A DNA stretch of 64,000 nt, from NCBI RefSeq assembly GCF_033705735.1, contig NZ_CP131130.1, forward strand, positions 2,297,001-2,361,000, in the 5' to 3' direction. The notes under the pieces were generated by a model that saw only the letters and a list, made by a program, of their open reading frames with translations, was not told the origin of the DNA and made no database searches. Origin of the DNA: Shinella zoogloeoides. Lineage in GTDB: Bacteria; Pseudomonadota; Alphaproteobacteria; Rhizobiales; Rhizobiaceae. Position 1 is the first letter of the stretch; each line of letters begins with the position of its first letter. This document shows positions 9,656-20,098 of the stretch, piece by piece. The translations under genes were made by a program, and so were the position numbers.

Positions 9656-11257
9656 TCAACCCTGCATCACCCGCTTGTGCAGGCGCTCGATGGCGTTGAT
9701 CGAGGAGAGGATCGCGCCTTCCTGCCACGCCGGAATGTACGACGCGTGCTCCCCGGCAAGAACGATGCGGCCATCGATCTCACAGAGATTGTCGTAGTGT
9801 TCCTTGCGGGCTTCGTCCGTCCAGTCGCCGGCGCAGCCGAGGGTGAACGGAGAGCGGTGCCATGCCCAGGACACGCCGTTCTCGAACTCGTCCTTGTATT
9901 GGGGATGGATGATCATGCCCTGCTCGACAGCTTTCTTGACGCGTTCCTGCGGCTCCAGCGCCGAGAACTCGTAGGACGCCGGACCGTTCCAGGTATAGCA
10001 GCCGAGCAACACGCCCTTCCCGCCCTTGTTGAAGTCGGTGCTGGGGTAGGAAATATTGGTGATCGGCAGATCCGTATAAGTAACGCCGCCGAAGATGAGA
10101 TCGTCTTCTTCCCAGAAGCGGCGCTTCATCTGCAGGCCGACCTTGACCGACGATGCATAGGGCACCGCGCCGATGGCCGCCTTCATCTTGTCCGAGACCT
10201 GGATGTCGATCTGGCTGAGGATGGTGAGCGGGATCGTGCAAACGCACCAGTCGGCGCTTTCCGTATGGGTCTCGCCGGGCTTGCTCGTGTCCTCGTAGGT
10301 GACGGTCACGCCCTTGTCGCCCTGCTCGATCTTCACCACCTTCGCGTTGAAGGTGATGAGGTCCTTGACCTCCTTGGCGAAGGCGTCGCCGATCCGGCCC
10401 ATGCCGCCGACCGGCTGGAACATGGTGGTCTGGAACTCGTAGAGCGCGAAGTTGGCAAGTGCGCCCCAGAGGCCGGAGGAGAGCAGCTCCTTGAAGGCCA
10501 GCGGCTCGCCGGGGACCGGCTCGGCGCCGAGGCCGCCGCCCGGATCCTTCTCGTAGCCGCGGAACTCGCCCGAGACCGCGCCCTTGGCATATTTGTAGTC
10601 CTTGTCGAGCGCACCCCAGGACCGGAGCGCCTCGAGCAGGATCTCCTGGTCTTCCTTGCCGACGCCCTCTTCGAGCTTGCCCTTCTGCGTGACCTTGGCG
10701 AGCAGTTCGGAGACATGGCCCTGGAAGTCGATCTTCACGTCGCGCACGCGCTGCGGCTTGCCGCCAAATCCCTTGGTGGAATGCAGGAGCGCATTGTGAT
10801 TGATCTGCTGGAACGGCTCGAGTTGTACGCCGAGCCGGCGGCAATAGGCGAGCAAGCCATTGTGATGATAGGGAATTCGCCAGGGGCCCGGATTGATGTA
10901 GAGGCCTTCGTCGAACTCGCATTTCTGCGTGAAGCCGCCGAGTTCCGTCACGGTGTCGCCGCCGCGGATCGTCCAGTTCCGGCCGCCCGCGCGGTTGTTG
11001 TATTCGAGAACCTTCACCTTGTAGCCGGCCTGGCGCATTTCCATCGCCGCCAGCATGCCGGCAAGGCCGGCGCCGAGGATCAGGACCGAGGCGCCCTTGG
11101 GATCGCCGTCGAGTTTCACCGGCCCCTTGTAGCCGGACTCGGCGGCAAGGCCGAGCGTCGTCATCGCCTGGTACATGGCCGCGGTGCCGGCCGTCAGGCC
11201 GATCATCTGCAGCAGCCGGCGCCGGCTCATGCCGATATAGGGTTGTTCAGTCATCAT
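9656..11257 (-). CDS. Exported flavin-dependent amine oxidase/dehydrogenase with Tat signal
   Basis: Start chosen at the double ATG 11257/11254, six bases after GAGG. The 533-residue protein opens with a twin-arginine-type signal (MSRRRLLQMIGL, then a hydrophobic run to GLAAES), so it is folded with FAD and exported. The FAD-binding fold is plain: VLILGAGLAGMLAA, LEYNNRAGGRNWT, and near the end RIVLAGEHAS followed by PAWQEGAILSSINAIERL, the flavin amine oxidase signature. The family includes monoamine, L-amino acid and nicotine-type oxidases; the substrate is not readable here. A cytochrome c gene lies on each side within 40 bp or so, which suggests that electrons go to cytochrome c rather than to oxygen, as reported for the nicotine oxidoreductase NicA2. 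Confidence 0.88.
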   Translation of the reverse strand: MMTEQPYIGMSRRRLLQMIGLTAGTAAMYQAMTTLGLAAESGYKGPVKLDGDPKGASVLILGAGLAGMLAAMEMRQAGYKVKVLEYNNRAGGRNWTIRGGDTVTELGGFTQKCEFDEGLYINPGPWRIPYHHNGLLAYCRRLGVQLEPFQQINHNALLHSTKGFGGKPQRVRDVKIDFQGHVSELLAKVTQKGKLEEGVGKEDQEILLEALRSWGALDKDYKYAKGAVSGEFRGYEKDPGGGLGAEPVPGEPLAFKELLSSGLWGALANFALYEFQTTMFQPVGGMGRIGDAFAKEVKDLITFNAKVVKIEQGDKGVTVTYEDTSKPGETHTESADWCVCTIPLTILSQIDIQVSDKMKAAIGAVPYASSVKVGLQMKRRFWEEDDLIFGGVTYTDLPITNISYPSTDFNKGGKGVLLGCYTWNGPASYEFSALEPQERVKKAVEQGMIIHPQYKDEFENGVSWAWHRSPFTLGCAGDWTDEARKEHYDNLCEIDGRIVLAGEHASYIPAWQEGAILSSINAIERLHKRVMQG

Positions 11258-11294
11258 TTCCCACCTCATTCGATTTCGTTGGACTGCCGATGCA

Positions 11295-11681
11295 TCACTG
11301 GTTCTGGGAAAACTGCTTCAGATAGGCGATGACATTGGCGATGTCCTCGTCGGTCTTGAGCCCCGCGAAGGCCATCTTGGTCTTCGGGACGACATCCTTC
11401 GGCTTGCGCAGGTAATTGGTCAGGCTCTCGTCGTTCCACACGAGACCGCCTTCCCCCGCCTCCTTCATGGCCGGGGAATAGCTGTAGCCGGCATAGGTGC
11501 CTGCCGTGCGCCCGATCACCCCTTTCAGGGACGGACCGACCCTGTTGGTTTCCTGATCGGCGACGTGGCACGCCTTGCATTTGTTGAAGACCTTCTGGCC
11601 CAGTTCGGCATCCTGCGCGAAGGCGCCGGATGCGACAGCGAGGGCGAGAGACATGGGGAACAAGGCGGTAAAAACACGCAT
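11295..11681 (-). CDS. Periplasmic class-I cytochrome c
   Basis: The ATG at 11681 (MRVFTALFPM) follows AGGTG at good spacing; an in-frame GTG at 11690 is the alternative. The 128-residue product has a signal peptide ending near ASGAFAQ, one haem site CKACH in FNKCKACHVADQ, RVGPSLKGVIGR, and an axial methionine candidate in KTKMAFAGL. It ends with DEDIANVIAYLKQF, typical of cytochrome c2/c550-like carriers. It is the promoter-proximal gene of the amine oxidase set, 37 bp ahead of the oxidase, and is a likely electron acceptor for it. Confidence 0.9.
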   Translation of the reverse strand: MRVFTALFPMSLALAVASGAFAQDAELGQKVFNKCKACHVADQETNRVGPSLKGVIGRTAGTYAGYSYSPAMKEAGEGGLVWNDESLTNYLRKPKDVVPKTKMAFAGLKTDEDIANVIAYLKQFSQNQ

Positions 11682-12021
11682 TTTTCTCACCTGTGAGACA
11701 TGGATACATTAGTATGTAAAAACGAAAAAACTGGCTTTCGTTATTTACAAGCCCATATACATAGCGCTCCGTGAGCGGCGTCAATTACTTGAAGAGAAAA
11801 ATTTAAACTTGACAAATCTGCACTACTTAACACGTGCAGCATCTCGTTCGCGCGCCTGTTTTAGCACTTCGAAACAGGCGGATCACCGGTTCCGCAGTGC
11901 TTGCAGCGCAACCGCTAACAAGGGATCTTCGACCGGAAAACGCCCCCGGCCGCCCCGATCCTCCTTCCCCGCCATGACCGGAGGAGCGAAACATAATTAA
12001 CAAGTTCATCATGTCGCGCCG
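11682..12021 (-). promoter_or_regulatory. AT-rich gap with a sigma70-like promoter for the cytochrome c-amine oxidase set (11756-11784)
   Basis: This 340-bp gap has no gene I can support. On the minus strand TTGACG (11784-11779) and TGTATA (11761-11756) are separated by 17 bp, a good housekeeping promoter about 75-100 bp ahead of the cytochrome start. The DNA around it is clearly AT-richer than its neighbours. The left-over part next to mmsB shows no convincing hairpin. Confidence 0.5.
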
Positions 12022-12912
12022 CTAGCCGGCGGCAGGCCCCTCCCGCAGCATGGCGATGATGGCGGAAAAATCCTTCGCGCCCGCCCCTTCGTCGGCGAAT
12101 CGCTGGTAGAGCGCCGCCGCCCCGGCGCCGAGCGGGGTCACCGTGCCGGTATCCTCCGCCGCCGCCTGCGACAGCTTCAGGTCCTTCAGCATCAGCGCCG
12201 CGGCGAAGCCCGGTTCGTAATCGTGGTTGGCGGGCGAGGTCGGGACGGGCCCCGGCACCGGGCAATAGGTGGTCAGCGACCAGCATTGCCCCGACGAGAC
12301 CGAGGCGACGTCGAACAGCGCCTGATGCGAAAGGCCGAGCCGTTCGCCGAGCACGAAGGCCTCGCCCACGGCGATCATGCTGATGCCGAGGATCATGTTG
12401 TTGCAGATCTTCGCCGCCTGGCCGGCGGAGGCAGCGCCGCAATGGATGATCTTCCTGCCCATCGCCTCGAAGACCGGCTTTGCCCCGGCAAAGACCCCGG
12501 CATCGCCCCCCACCATGAAAGTGAGCGTGCCGGCCGAAGCGCCCCCGGTGCCGCCCGAGACGGGCGCATCGAGCGCCGGACAGCCATGCGCCTCGGCCAG
12601 CGCATGGGCCTTGCGGGCGCTCGCCATGTCGATGGTGGAGCAATCGATGAGCAGCGTGCCTGACGGCACGATGGCGACGAGCTCCTGCCACACCGAAAGC
12701 ACATGCGTTCCGGCCGGCAGCATGGTGATGACGAGGTCCACGCCCGAAACCGCCTCGCCGATGGAGGCGACGGTCGCCACGCCGTTTTCCCGCGCCAGGT
12801 CGAGCGAGACGGCGGAAAGGTCGAAGCCGCGCACGGCATGGCCGGCCTTCACGAGATTTGCGGCCATCGGGCCGCCCATATGACCGAGGCCGATGAATGC
12901 GATGGAGTTCAT
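12022..12912 (-). CDS. mmsB: 3-hydroxyisobutyrate dehydrogenase
   Basis: The 296-residue protein oxidises 3-hydroxyisobutyrate to methylmalonate semialdehyde in valine breakdown. It has the N-terminal Rossmann turn FIGLGHMGGPMAANL, the substrate loop DAPVSGGTGGASAGTL, and the catalytic lysine region AKICNNMILGISM. Its ATG overlaps the stop of the preceding hydrolase gene by four bases (ATGA), so the two are translationally coupled. It is the last gene of the branched-chain degradation operon. The next enzyme, methylmalonate semialdehyde dehydrogenase (MmsA), is not in the window. Confidence 0.94.
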   Translation of the reverse strand: MNSIAFIGLGHMGGPMAANLVKAGHAVRGFDLSAVSLDLARENGVATVASIGEAVSGVDLVITMLPAGTHVLSVWQELVAIVPSGTLLIDCSTIDMASARKAHALAEAHGCPALDAPVSGGTGGASAGTLTFMVGGDAGVFAGAKPVFEAMGRKIIHCGAASAGQAAKICNNMILGISMIAVGEAFVLGERLGLSHQALFDVASVSSGQCWSLTTYCPVPGPVPTSPANHDYEPGFAAALMLKDLKLSQAAAEDTGTVTPLGAGAAALYQRFADEGAGAKDFSAIIAMLREGPAAG

Positions 12913-13991
12913 GGGCGTTCTCCTTTTCCCGTTGCGCCGGCAAAGAGCGGCTTTGCCGCCGGCTCGAAGAAGGCGGCGACGTCCTGTTCGGTGACGTCGG
13001 CCAGTTGCGCCGGGCGCCAGCGCGGATTGCGGTCCTTGTCGACCACGGCGGCCCTGACGCCCTCGTAGAAATCGTGGCTGCGCAGCACCGTCGCCGTGGC
13101 AGCGAATTCCCGTTCCAGGCAGGCTTCCAGCGCGGTTTCCTTCCGCCCGAGGCGCAACAGGCGCAATGTCACCTTCAGGCTGAGCGGCGATTTCATCCGC
13201 AGGATGCCGAGCGCCCTTGCGGCGAAATCCGTTCCGTCCCGCTCCAGCGCCGCGAAAATCGCCTCCACCGTGTCGAAGGCGAAGAGCCGGTCGATCAGCG
13301 CCCGCTGCCCGGTGATCTCTCCCGGCGTCAGTGTTTCCGCGAAGGCGGCAATGGCGGCCGAGACATCGGCATGGGAGGCGGTGGCCGGCAAGCTGGACAG
13401 CTTTTCGGCCAGTGCCGGCAGGCGCTCCGAAGGCACATGGCTGTCGGCAAGGCCGAAGGCGATCACGTCACCCGCCGCAAGCTGTTCGCCGGTGAGCGCG
13501 GCATAGGTGCCGAGCTCATCGTTCCTCCGCGTCAGGAACCACGAGGCGCCGACATCGGGGAAGAAGCCGATGCCGGTCTCCGGCATGGCGAACCGCGTCC
13601 GCTCCGTGACGATGCGATGGCTGCCATAGACCGAAACGCCGACCCCGCCACCCATGACGATGCCGTCCATGAAGGCGACATAGGGCTTTGCCAGCCGGGC
13701 GAGGCGCGCATTCATGCGATATTCCTCGCGCCAGAAATCGACGGGCTCCGGCGAGCCGGCCCTGCCGCCGTCATAGATCATGCGGATATCGCCGCCCGCG
13801 CAGAGCCCGCGCTCGCCCTCGCCGGTGAGAAGCACGGCGGCGACCGCGGGATCGGCCTCGAAGGCGTCCAGCGCGTTTTCGATGTCGCGCACCATCGCAA
13901 GCGTCAGGCTGTTGAGCGCCTTCGGCCGGTTGAGCCGGATGCGGCCGAGCGAACCTGTCCGGTCGATCAGGGTCTCAGATGTGGAGGGCAT
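12909..13991 (-). CDS. 3-hydroxyisobutyryl-CoA hydrolase (enoyl-CoA hydratase superfamily)
   Basis: Start taken at ATG 13991 ([10 protein letters not shown]), which overlaps the lpd gene end; an in-frame TTG lies two codons upstream. At 360 residues the protein is about 100 longer than a simple hydratase, as expected for 3-hydroxyisobutyryl-CoA hydrolase. The crotonase core shows [10 protein letters not shown], the oxyanion-hole [15 protein letters not shown], and [11 protein letters not shown], with the catalytic glutamate region [15 protein letters not shown]. It would release free 3-hydroxyisobutyrate for the MmsB product of the next gene. No separate short enoyl-CoA hydratase is found in the operon. 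Confidence 0.92.
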   Translation of the reverse strand: MPSTSETLIDRTGSLGRIRLNRPKALNSLTLAMVRDIENALDAFEADPAVAAVLLTGEGERGLCAGGDIRMIYDGGRAGSPEPVDFWREEYRMNARLARLAKPYVAFMDGIVMGGGVGVSVYGSHRIVTERTRFAMPETGIGFFPDVGASWFLTRRNDELGTYAALTGEQLAAGDVIAFGLADSHVPSERLPALAEKLSSLPATASHADVSAAIAAFAETLTPGEITGQRALIDRLFAFDTVEAIFAALERDGTDFAARALGILRMKSPLSLKVTLRLLRLGRKETALEACLEREFAATATVLRSHDFYEGVRAAVVDKDRNPRWRPAQLADVTEQDVAAFFEPAAKPLFAGATGKGERP

Positions 13992-15360
13992 GGCCAAGGG
14001 CTTTCAATGCGGCTTCCTGCAAGCCTTCGCTGCGGGTCGGATGGGCGTGGATCGTGCCGGCGATATCCTCCAGCCGCGCGCCCATTTCGAGCGCCAGCGA
14101 AAAGGCGCTGGAAAGCTCCGAGACGCCGGCGCCGACTGCCTGAAGGCCGAGCACGAGGTTGGTGTCCGCCCGCGCCACGGCGCGCACGAAGCCGTCCTCC
14201 GACTGGGTCGTCATGGCGCGGCCGTTGGCGTTGAAGGGGAAGAGGCCGACGCGGACCTCGTAGCCCTGCGCGCGCGCTTCGTCAGGCGAAAGGCCGGCGG
14301 TGACGATCTCGGGATCGGTGAAGCAGACGGCGGGGATGGCGCGCTTGTCCCAGACGCGCTTGCGCCCGGCGACGATCTCCGCGACCATCTCGCCCTGCGC
14401 CATGGCGCGATGCGCCAGCATCGGCTCGCCGGTGACGTCGCCGATGGCGTAGACGCCGCGCATCGAGGTGCGGCAATGCTCGTCGATGCGGATGAAGCGG
14501 CCGGCGCGGTCGAGGTCGAGTTCTTCGAGGCCCCACCCCTCCGTGCGCGGCCTGCGGCCGACGGTGACGAGCACCTTGTCCGCGGCGATCCGCTCTTCCT
14601 TGCCGGCGATCTCCACCGCCAGCGCCTCGCCCGAATAGCCCTTCGCCTTCGCGCCGGTCAGCACGCGCACGCCGAGTTCGGCGAGGCGCTTGGCGACGGG
14701 TTTGACGAGTTCGCCATCGTATTGCGGCAGGATCTGCGCCATCGCCTCGACCACCGTCACCCGCGCGCCGAGCTTGGCAAAGGCGGTGCCGAGCTCCAGC
14801 CCGATATAGCCGCCGCCGACGACGGCAAGCGATTTCGGAACCTCCGGCAGCGACAGCGCCTCGGTGGACGAAAGGACCGCCCCGCCGAAGGGCAGCGCCG
14901 GCAGTTCGACCGGTTCGGAGCCGGTCGCGATCACCACCGTCTCGGCGCGGATGAGCTGGGTTCCCGTCTCGGTCTCGACCTCGACCGTCTTGCCGTCGCG
15001 GAAGCGCGCCGCGCCGTGCACGATCTTGACCTTGGCCTTGCGCAGGAGGCCGAGCACGCCGCTGTTCAACCGGCCGACGATGCCGTCCTTCCAGCGGACG
15101 GTCTGGGCAAGGTCGAGCCGCGGCGTCTCGACGGTGATGCCGAGCGCGTTGAGGCCTGCCGTATGGCGGAGCCTGTCGAATTCCTCCGCCGCATGGATCA
15201 GCGCCTTGGAGGGGATGCAGCCGACATTGAGGCAGGTGCCGCCGGCCTTCGTCTTCTCGACGATGACGGTATCGACGCCGAGCTGGCCGGCGCGGATGGC
15301 GCAGATATAGCCGCCGGGGCCGGCGCCGATGACGAGGAGCTTGCAGACGATCTCTTTCAT
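13975..15360 (-). CDS. lpdA: Dihydrolipoyl dehydrogenase (E3) of the branched-chain oxoacid complex
   Basis: The 461-residue flavoprotein reoxidises the lipoyl groups of the E2 subunit with NAD. It shows the FAD site [17 protein letters not shown], the redox disulphide in [15 protein letters not shown], the NAD site [12 protein letters not shown], the second FAD motif GVYAIGDV and the C-terminal catalytic pair in [10 protein letters not shown]. It follows the E2 gene after only four bases and precedes the 3-hydroxyisobutyryl-CoA hydrolase gene with overlap. Its position marks it as the dedicated E3 of the branched-chain complex, sometimes called lpdV. Confidence 0.95.
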   Translation of the reverse strand: MKEIVCKLLVIGAGPGGYICAIRAGQLGVDTVIVEKTKAGGTCLNVGCIPSKALIHAAEEFDRLRHTAGLNALGITVETPRLDLAQTVRWKDGIVGRLNSGVLGLLRKAKVKIVHGAARFRDGKTVEVETETGTQLIRAETVVIATGSEPVELPALPFGGAVLSSTEALSLPEVPKSLAVVGGGYIGLELGTAFAKLGARVTVVEAMAQILPQYDGELVKPVAKRLAELGVRVLTGAKAKGYSGEALAVEIAGKEERIAADKVLVTVGRRPRTEGWGLEELDLDRAGRFIRIDEHCRTSMRGVYAIGDVTGEPMLAHRAMAQGEMVAEIVAGRKRVWDKRAIPAVCFTDPEIVTAGLSPDEARAQGYEVRVGLFPFNANGRAMTTQSEDGFVRAVARADTNLVLGLQAVGAGVSELSSAFSLALEMGARLEDIAGTIHAHPTRSEGLQEAALKALGHALHI

Positions 15361-15364
15361 GTCA

Positions 15365-16633
15365 TCAGCCTTCGATGAAGATCAGTGCGGGGGTTTCGAG
15401 AAGCGCCTTGAGCCGCTGGACGAAAACCGCCGCATCCCAGCCGTCGACGATCCGGTGGTCGAAGCTCGACGACAGGTTCATGATCTTGCGCGGAATGAAC
15501 TGGGTTCCGTCCCAGACGGGCCGCATCATGATCTTGTTGACGCCGACGATCGCCACTTCCGGGTGGTTGATGATCGGCGTCGTGACGATGCCGCCGAGCG
15601 CGCCGAGCGAGGTGATGGTGATGGTCGAGCCGGAAAGCTCCTCGCGCGCCGCCGTGCCGTTGCGGGCGGCATCGGCGAGGCGCGAAAGCTCGGCCGCGCT
15701 GTCCCAGATCGAGCGGGCCTCGGCATGGCGCACGACCGGCACCGTCAGGCCGGCGGGCGTCTGCGTGGCGATGCCGATATGGACGGCGCCATAACGCGTG
15801 ACGATGCCGGCATCGTCGTCGAAGGTGGCGTTGACGCCGGGCTGCTCGGCGAGCGCCTTCACCAGCGCCCGCATCAGGAAGGGCAGGATGGTGAGCTTCT
15901 GCTGGTCGGGCTTGCGGCCGGCATTCATCGTGGCGCGCAGGTCTTCCAGGTCGGTGACGTCGACCTCCTCCACATAGGTGATGTGGGGAATGCGGGAGGC
16001 CGCAAGGCGCATCTTCTCGGCGATGCGGCGGCGCAGGCCCGTGACCTTGATTTCCTCCGTCGCGGTCTTGCGGGCAAGCCCGGCCGGCGCGGCGGCGGGC
16101 TCGCCCCCACGCGCGATGAACCGGTCGAGATCGTCATGGGTGATGCGGCCGGCCGGGCCGCTGCCCGACACCTGCCGCAGATCGACACCAGCCTCCTGCG
16201 CCCGCAGCCGCACGGCGGGCGAGGCGAGCGGCCGCTCCGCCGGCTCGCGATGGACGGGACGCTCGGCCGGCTTTTCCGGTGCCGGGTCCTTTACCTTTTC
16301 AACCGACTTCGTTTCGGTAATTGGCTCGGCCTTCGCAACGGGTTCGGTCGCGGGTGGTAGGACCGCCTCTTCGTTGGGCGCTTCGCCTTCCCCCGCAATC
16401 TCGATGCGCAGCAGCGGCGCCTTGACGGCGACGATGTCGCCGATCTCGGCGCCGAGCCAGAGCACCGTGCCATCGACCGGAGAGGGAATCTCCACCGTCG
16501 CCTTGTCGGTCATGACGGCGGCGAGCACCATGTCCTCGCGCACCGGATCGCCCGGCTTGACATGCCATTCCACAAGCTCGGCCTCGGCCACGCCCTCGCC
16601 CACATCGGGCATCTTGATGACGAACTCGCCCAT
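15365..16633 (-). CDS. bkdB: Branched-chain 2-oxoacid dehydrogenase E2 (dihydrolipoamide acyltransferase)
   Basis: Start at ATG 16633 ([14 protein letters not shown]), directly after the E1-beta stop; 422 residues. One N-terminal lipoyl domain carries the modified lysine in [15 protein letters not shown] (about residue 43). A charged Pro/Glu/Ala linker follows, then the peripheral subunit-binding domain ([15 protein letters not shown] to [12 protein letters not shown]), and the acyltransferase core ending with the active-site histidine in [15 protein letters not shown]. It transfers the branched acyl group from E1 to CoA. The gene lies in the order E1-alpha, E1-beta, E2, E3. Confidence 0.95.
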   Translation of the reverse strand: MGEFVIKMPDVGEGVAEAELVEWHVKPGDPVREDMVLAAVMTDKATVEIPSPVDGTVLWLGAEIGDIVAVKAPLLRIEIAGEGEAPNEEAVLPPATEPVAKAEPITETKSVEKVKDPAPEKPAERPVHREPAERPLASPAVRLRAQEAGVDLRQVSGSGPAGRITHDDLDRFIARGGEPAAAPAGLARKTATEEIKVTGLRRRIAEKMRLAASRIPHITYVEEVDVTDLEDLRATMNAGRKPDQQKLTILPFLMRALVKALAEQPGVNATFDDDAGIVTRYGAVHIGIATQTPAGLTVPVVRHAEARSIWDSAAELSRLADAARNGTAAREELSGSTITITSLGALGGIVTTPIINHPEVAIVGVNKIMMRPVWDGTQFIPRKIMNLSSSFDHRIVDGWDAAVFVQRLKALLETPALIFIEG

Positions 16634-16635
16634 CC

Positions 16636-17649
16636 TCAGCCCTCCATCACTTCCTGCAGCGCCCGGCCGACGCGGGCAGGCCCCGGGAAATAGTCCCATT
16701 CCTGCGCATGCGGATAGGGCGTATCCCAGCCCGTCACGCGCACCACCGGCGCTTCGAGGCTGTAGAAGCAGTGCTCCTGAACCAGCGAAACGACCTCGCC
16801 GCCGAAGCCGGAGGTCAGCGTCGCCTCGTGCACGACGACGCAGCGGCCGGTCTTCTTCACCGACTGCACGATGGTGTCGAGATCAAGCGGCAGCAGGCTG
16901 CGCAGGTCGATCACCTCGGCGTCGATCCCCGTCTCCTCCGCGGCGGCGAGCGCCACATGCACCATCGTGCCATAGGCGACGACGGTGACCGCGCTGCCCG
17001 GCCGGCGGATTTCCGCCTTGCCGATGGGGATCGTGTAGTGCCCCTCCGGCACCTCGCCGAGCTCATGCTTCGACCAGGGCGTGACGGGCTTTTCGTGATG
17101 ACCGTCGAAGGGGCCGTTGTAGAGGCGCTTGGGCTCGAGGAACATCACCGGGTCCGGGTCCTCGATGGCCGCGATCAGCAGGCCCTTGGCATCGTAGGGA
17201 TTGGAGGGAACGATCACCTTCAGCCCGCAGACATGGGTGAACAGCGCCTCCGGGCTCTGGCTGTGCGTTTGGCCGCCGAAGATGCCGCCGCCGGTCGGCA
17301 TGCGCACGACGATGGGGCAGGTGAAATCGCCGTTGGAGCGGTAGCGGATGCGCGCCGCCTCCTGGGTGATCTGGTCGTAGGCCGGGTACATGTAATCGGC
17401 GAACTGGATCTCGACGCAGGGCTTCAGCCCATAGGCCGCCATGCCGATGGCCGTGCCGAGGATGCCGGATTCGTTGATCGGCGCGTCGAAGCAGCGCGTC
17501 TTGCCGTATTTGGCCTGCAGCCCCTGCGTCGCCCGGAAGACGCCGCCAAAATAGCCGACGTCCTCGCCGAAGACGACGACCTCGTCGTCGCGTCCCATCG
17601 AGACTTCCATGGCGCTGCGCACCGCCTCGATCATCGTCATTCTTGCCAT
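16636..17649 (-). CDS. bkdA2: 2-oxoisovalerate dehydrogenase E1 beta subunit
   Basis: Start at ATG 17649 (MARMTMIEAVRSAM), 337 residues, the usual E1-beta length. Typical features are VFGEDVGYFGGVFRAT, the transketolase-type FDAPINESGILGTAIGMA, FADYMYPAYDQI, and the C-terminal transketolase domain with GTMVHVALAAAE and the conserved WDTPYPHAQE ending. Together with the alpha subunit it forms the thiamine-diphosphate-dependent E1 that decarboxylates keto acids of valine, leucine and isoleucine. It begins one base after the end of the alpha gene. Confidence 0.95.
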   Translation of the reverse strand: MARMTMIEAVRSAMEVSMGRDDEVVVFGEDVGYFGGVFRATQGLQAKYGKTRCFDAPINESGILGTAIGMAAYGLKPCVEIQFADYMYPAYDQITQEAARIRYRSNGDFTCPIVVRMPTGGGIFGGQTHSQSPEALFTHVCGLKVIVPSNPYDAKGLLIAAIEDPDPVMFLEPKRLYNGPFDGHHEKPVTPWSKHELGEVPEGHYTIPIGKAEIRRPGSAVTVVAYGTMVHVALAAAEETGIDAEVIDLRSLLPLDLDTIVQSVKKTGRCVVVHEATLTSGFGGEVVSLVQEHCFYSLEAPVVRVTGWDTPYPHAQEWDYFPGPARVGRALQEVMEG

Positions 17650-17650
17650 G

Positions 17651-18889
<1,239 letters not shown>

Positions 18890-18946
18890 TCATTCCTCCC
18901 TTGTGGACCGCCCCGCCGCCTCCCTGCGAAGGGTACGGTCCCGGCT

Positions 18947-20074
18947 TCAAAGATTGCGCGCGATGACGATGCGCTGCACGTCGCTCGTGCCCTCGTAGAT
19001 CTGGCAGATGCGGACGTCGCGATAGATGCGTTCCACCGGATAATCCGCCATGTAGCCGTAGCCGCCATGGATCTGGATCGCGTCGGAGCAGACCCGTTCG
19101 GCCATTTCCGAGGCGAAGAGCTTGGCCATCGACGCTTCGGTGAGGCAGGGCTGGCCCGCCTCCTTCAGCCCGGCGGCATGCAGCACCATCTGGCGCGCCA
19201 CCTCGATCTGCGTCGCCATGTCAGCGAGCCGGAAGGCGACGGCCTGGTGCTCAATGATCGGCGAACCGAAGGCCGTGCGCTCGCGGGCATAGTCACGCGC
19301 CGCCTCGAAGGCCGCCCGCGCCATGCCGACGGACTGCGCGGCAATGCCGATGCGCCCGCCTTCTAAGTTCGAAAGGGCGATCCTATAGCCCTCCCCCTCC
19401 GCGCCGAGCCGGTTTCCGGCGGGAACGCGCATGGCGTTGAAGGCGATCTGGCATGTATCGGAGGAATGAAGGCCAAGCTTCTGCTCCACCCGCACGACCT
19501 CGTAGCCGGGCGTGTCGGTCGGCACGATGAAGGCGGAAATGCCCTTCTTGCCGGCATCGGGATCGGTGACGGCGAAGACGATGATCACATCGCCGTTCTT
19601 GCCCGAGGTGATGAACTGCTTGGCCCCGTCGATGACGTAATGGTCGCCGTCGCGGCGGGCGCGGGTCTTGAGGTTGGAAGCGTCGGAGCCGGCCTGCGGC
19701 TCGGTGAGCGCGAAGCCGCCGATCCATTCGCCGCTCGCAAGCTTCGGCAGGAAGCGCTGCTTCTGTTCGTCGCTGCCATATTTCAGGATCGGCACGCAGC
19801 CGACGGAACTGTGCACACTCATGATGGTCGAGCACGGCCCGTCGCCGCTGGCGATTTCCTCCAGCGCCACGGCATAGGCGACCGTGCCCGTCTCCGAGCC
19901 GCCATAGGCCTCCGGCACGAGCATGCCGAGGAAGCCGAGCTCGCCCATCTCCTTCAGTTCCTCGCGGGGGAAGCGGCTCTCCGCATCGCGCTCCGCCGCA
20001 CCCGGCGCCAGCCGCTCGCGGGCGAAATCGCGGGCCATGTCGCGGATCTGGGTCTGCTGTTCCGTCAGGATCAT
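18947..20074 (-). CDS. Short/branched-chain acyl-CoA dehydrogenase
   Basis: The 375-residue flavoprotein has all acyl-CoA dehydrogenase signatures: [34 protein letters not shown], the flavin-binding [16 protein letters not shown], and the catalytic glutamate in [18 protein letters not shown]. The catalytic base at this C-terminal place is that of the short-chain and isobutyryl/2-methylbutyryl enzymes, not the isovaleryl type. The context between thiolase and BCKDH genes supports a role on isobutyryl-CoA and 2-methylbutyryl-CoA from valine and isoleucine. Confidence 0.92.
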   Translation of the reverse strand: MILTEQQTQIRDMARDFARERLAPGAAERDAESRFPREELKEMGELGFLGMLVPEAYGGSETGTVAYAVALEEIASGDGPCSTIMSVHSSVGCVPILKYGSDEQKQRFLPKLASGEWIGGFALTEPQAGSDASNLKTRARRDGDHYVIDGAKQFITSGKNGDVIIVFAVTDPDAGKKGISAFIVPTDTPGYEVVRVEQKLGLHSSDTCQIAFNAMRVPAGNRLGAEGEGYRIALSNLEGGRIGIAAQSVGMARAAFEAARDYARERTAFGSPIIEHQAVAFRLADMATQIEVARQMVLHAAGLKEAGQPCLTEASMAKLFASEMAERVCSDAIQIHGGYGYMADYPVERIYRDVRICQIYEGTSDVQRIVIARNL

Positions 20075-20098
20075 GGTCCGGTCTCCTCCCCAAACCGC

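Noticed and set aside
9677..11332. A 551-codon plus-strand open frame opposite the amine oxidase
   Set aside because: Shadow frame; the minus strand has a Tat signal, FAD fold and a ribosome site.
11815..12012. Small open frames in the gap between mmsB and the cytochrome gene
   Set aside because: Frames of about 60 codons on both strands lack ribosome sites and any recognisable motif.
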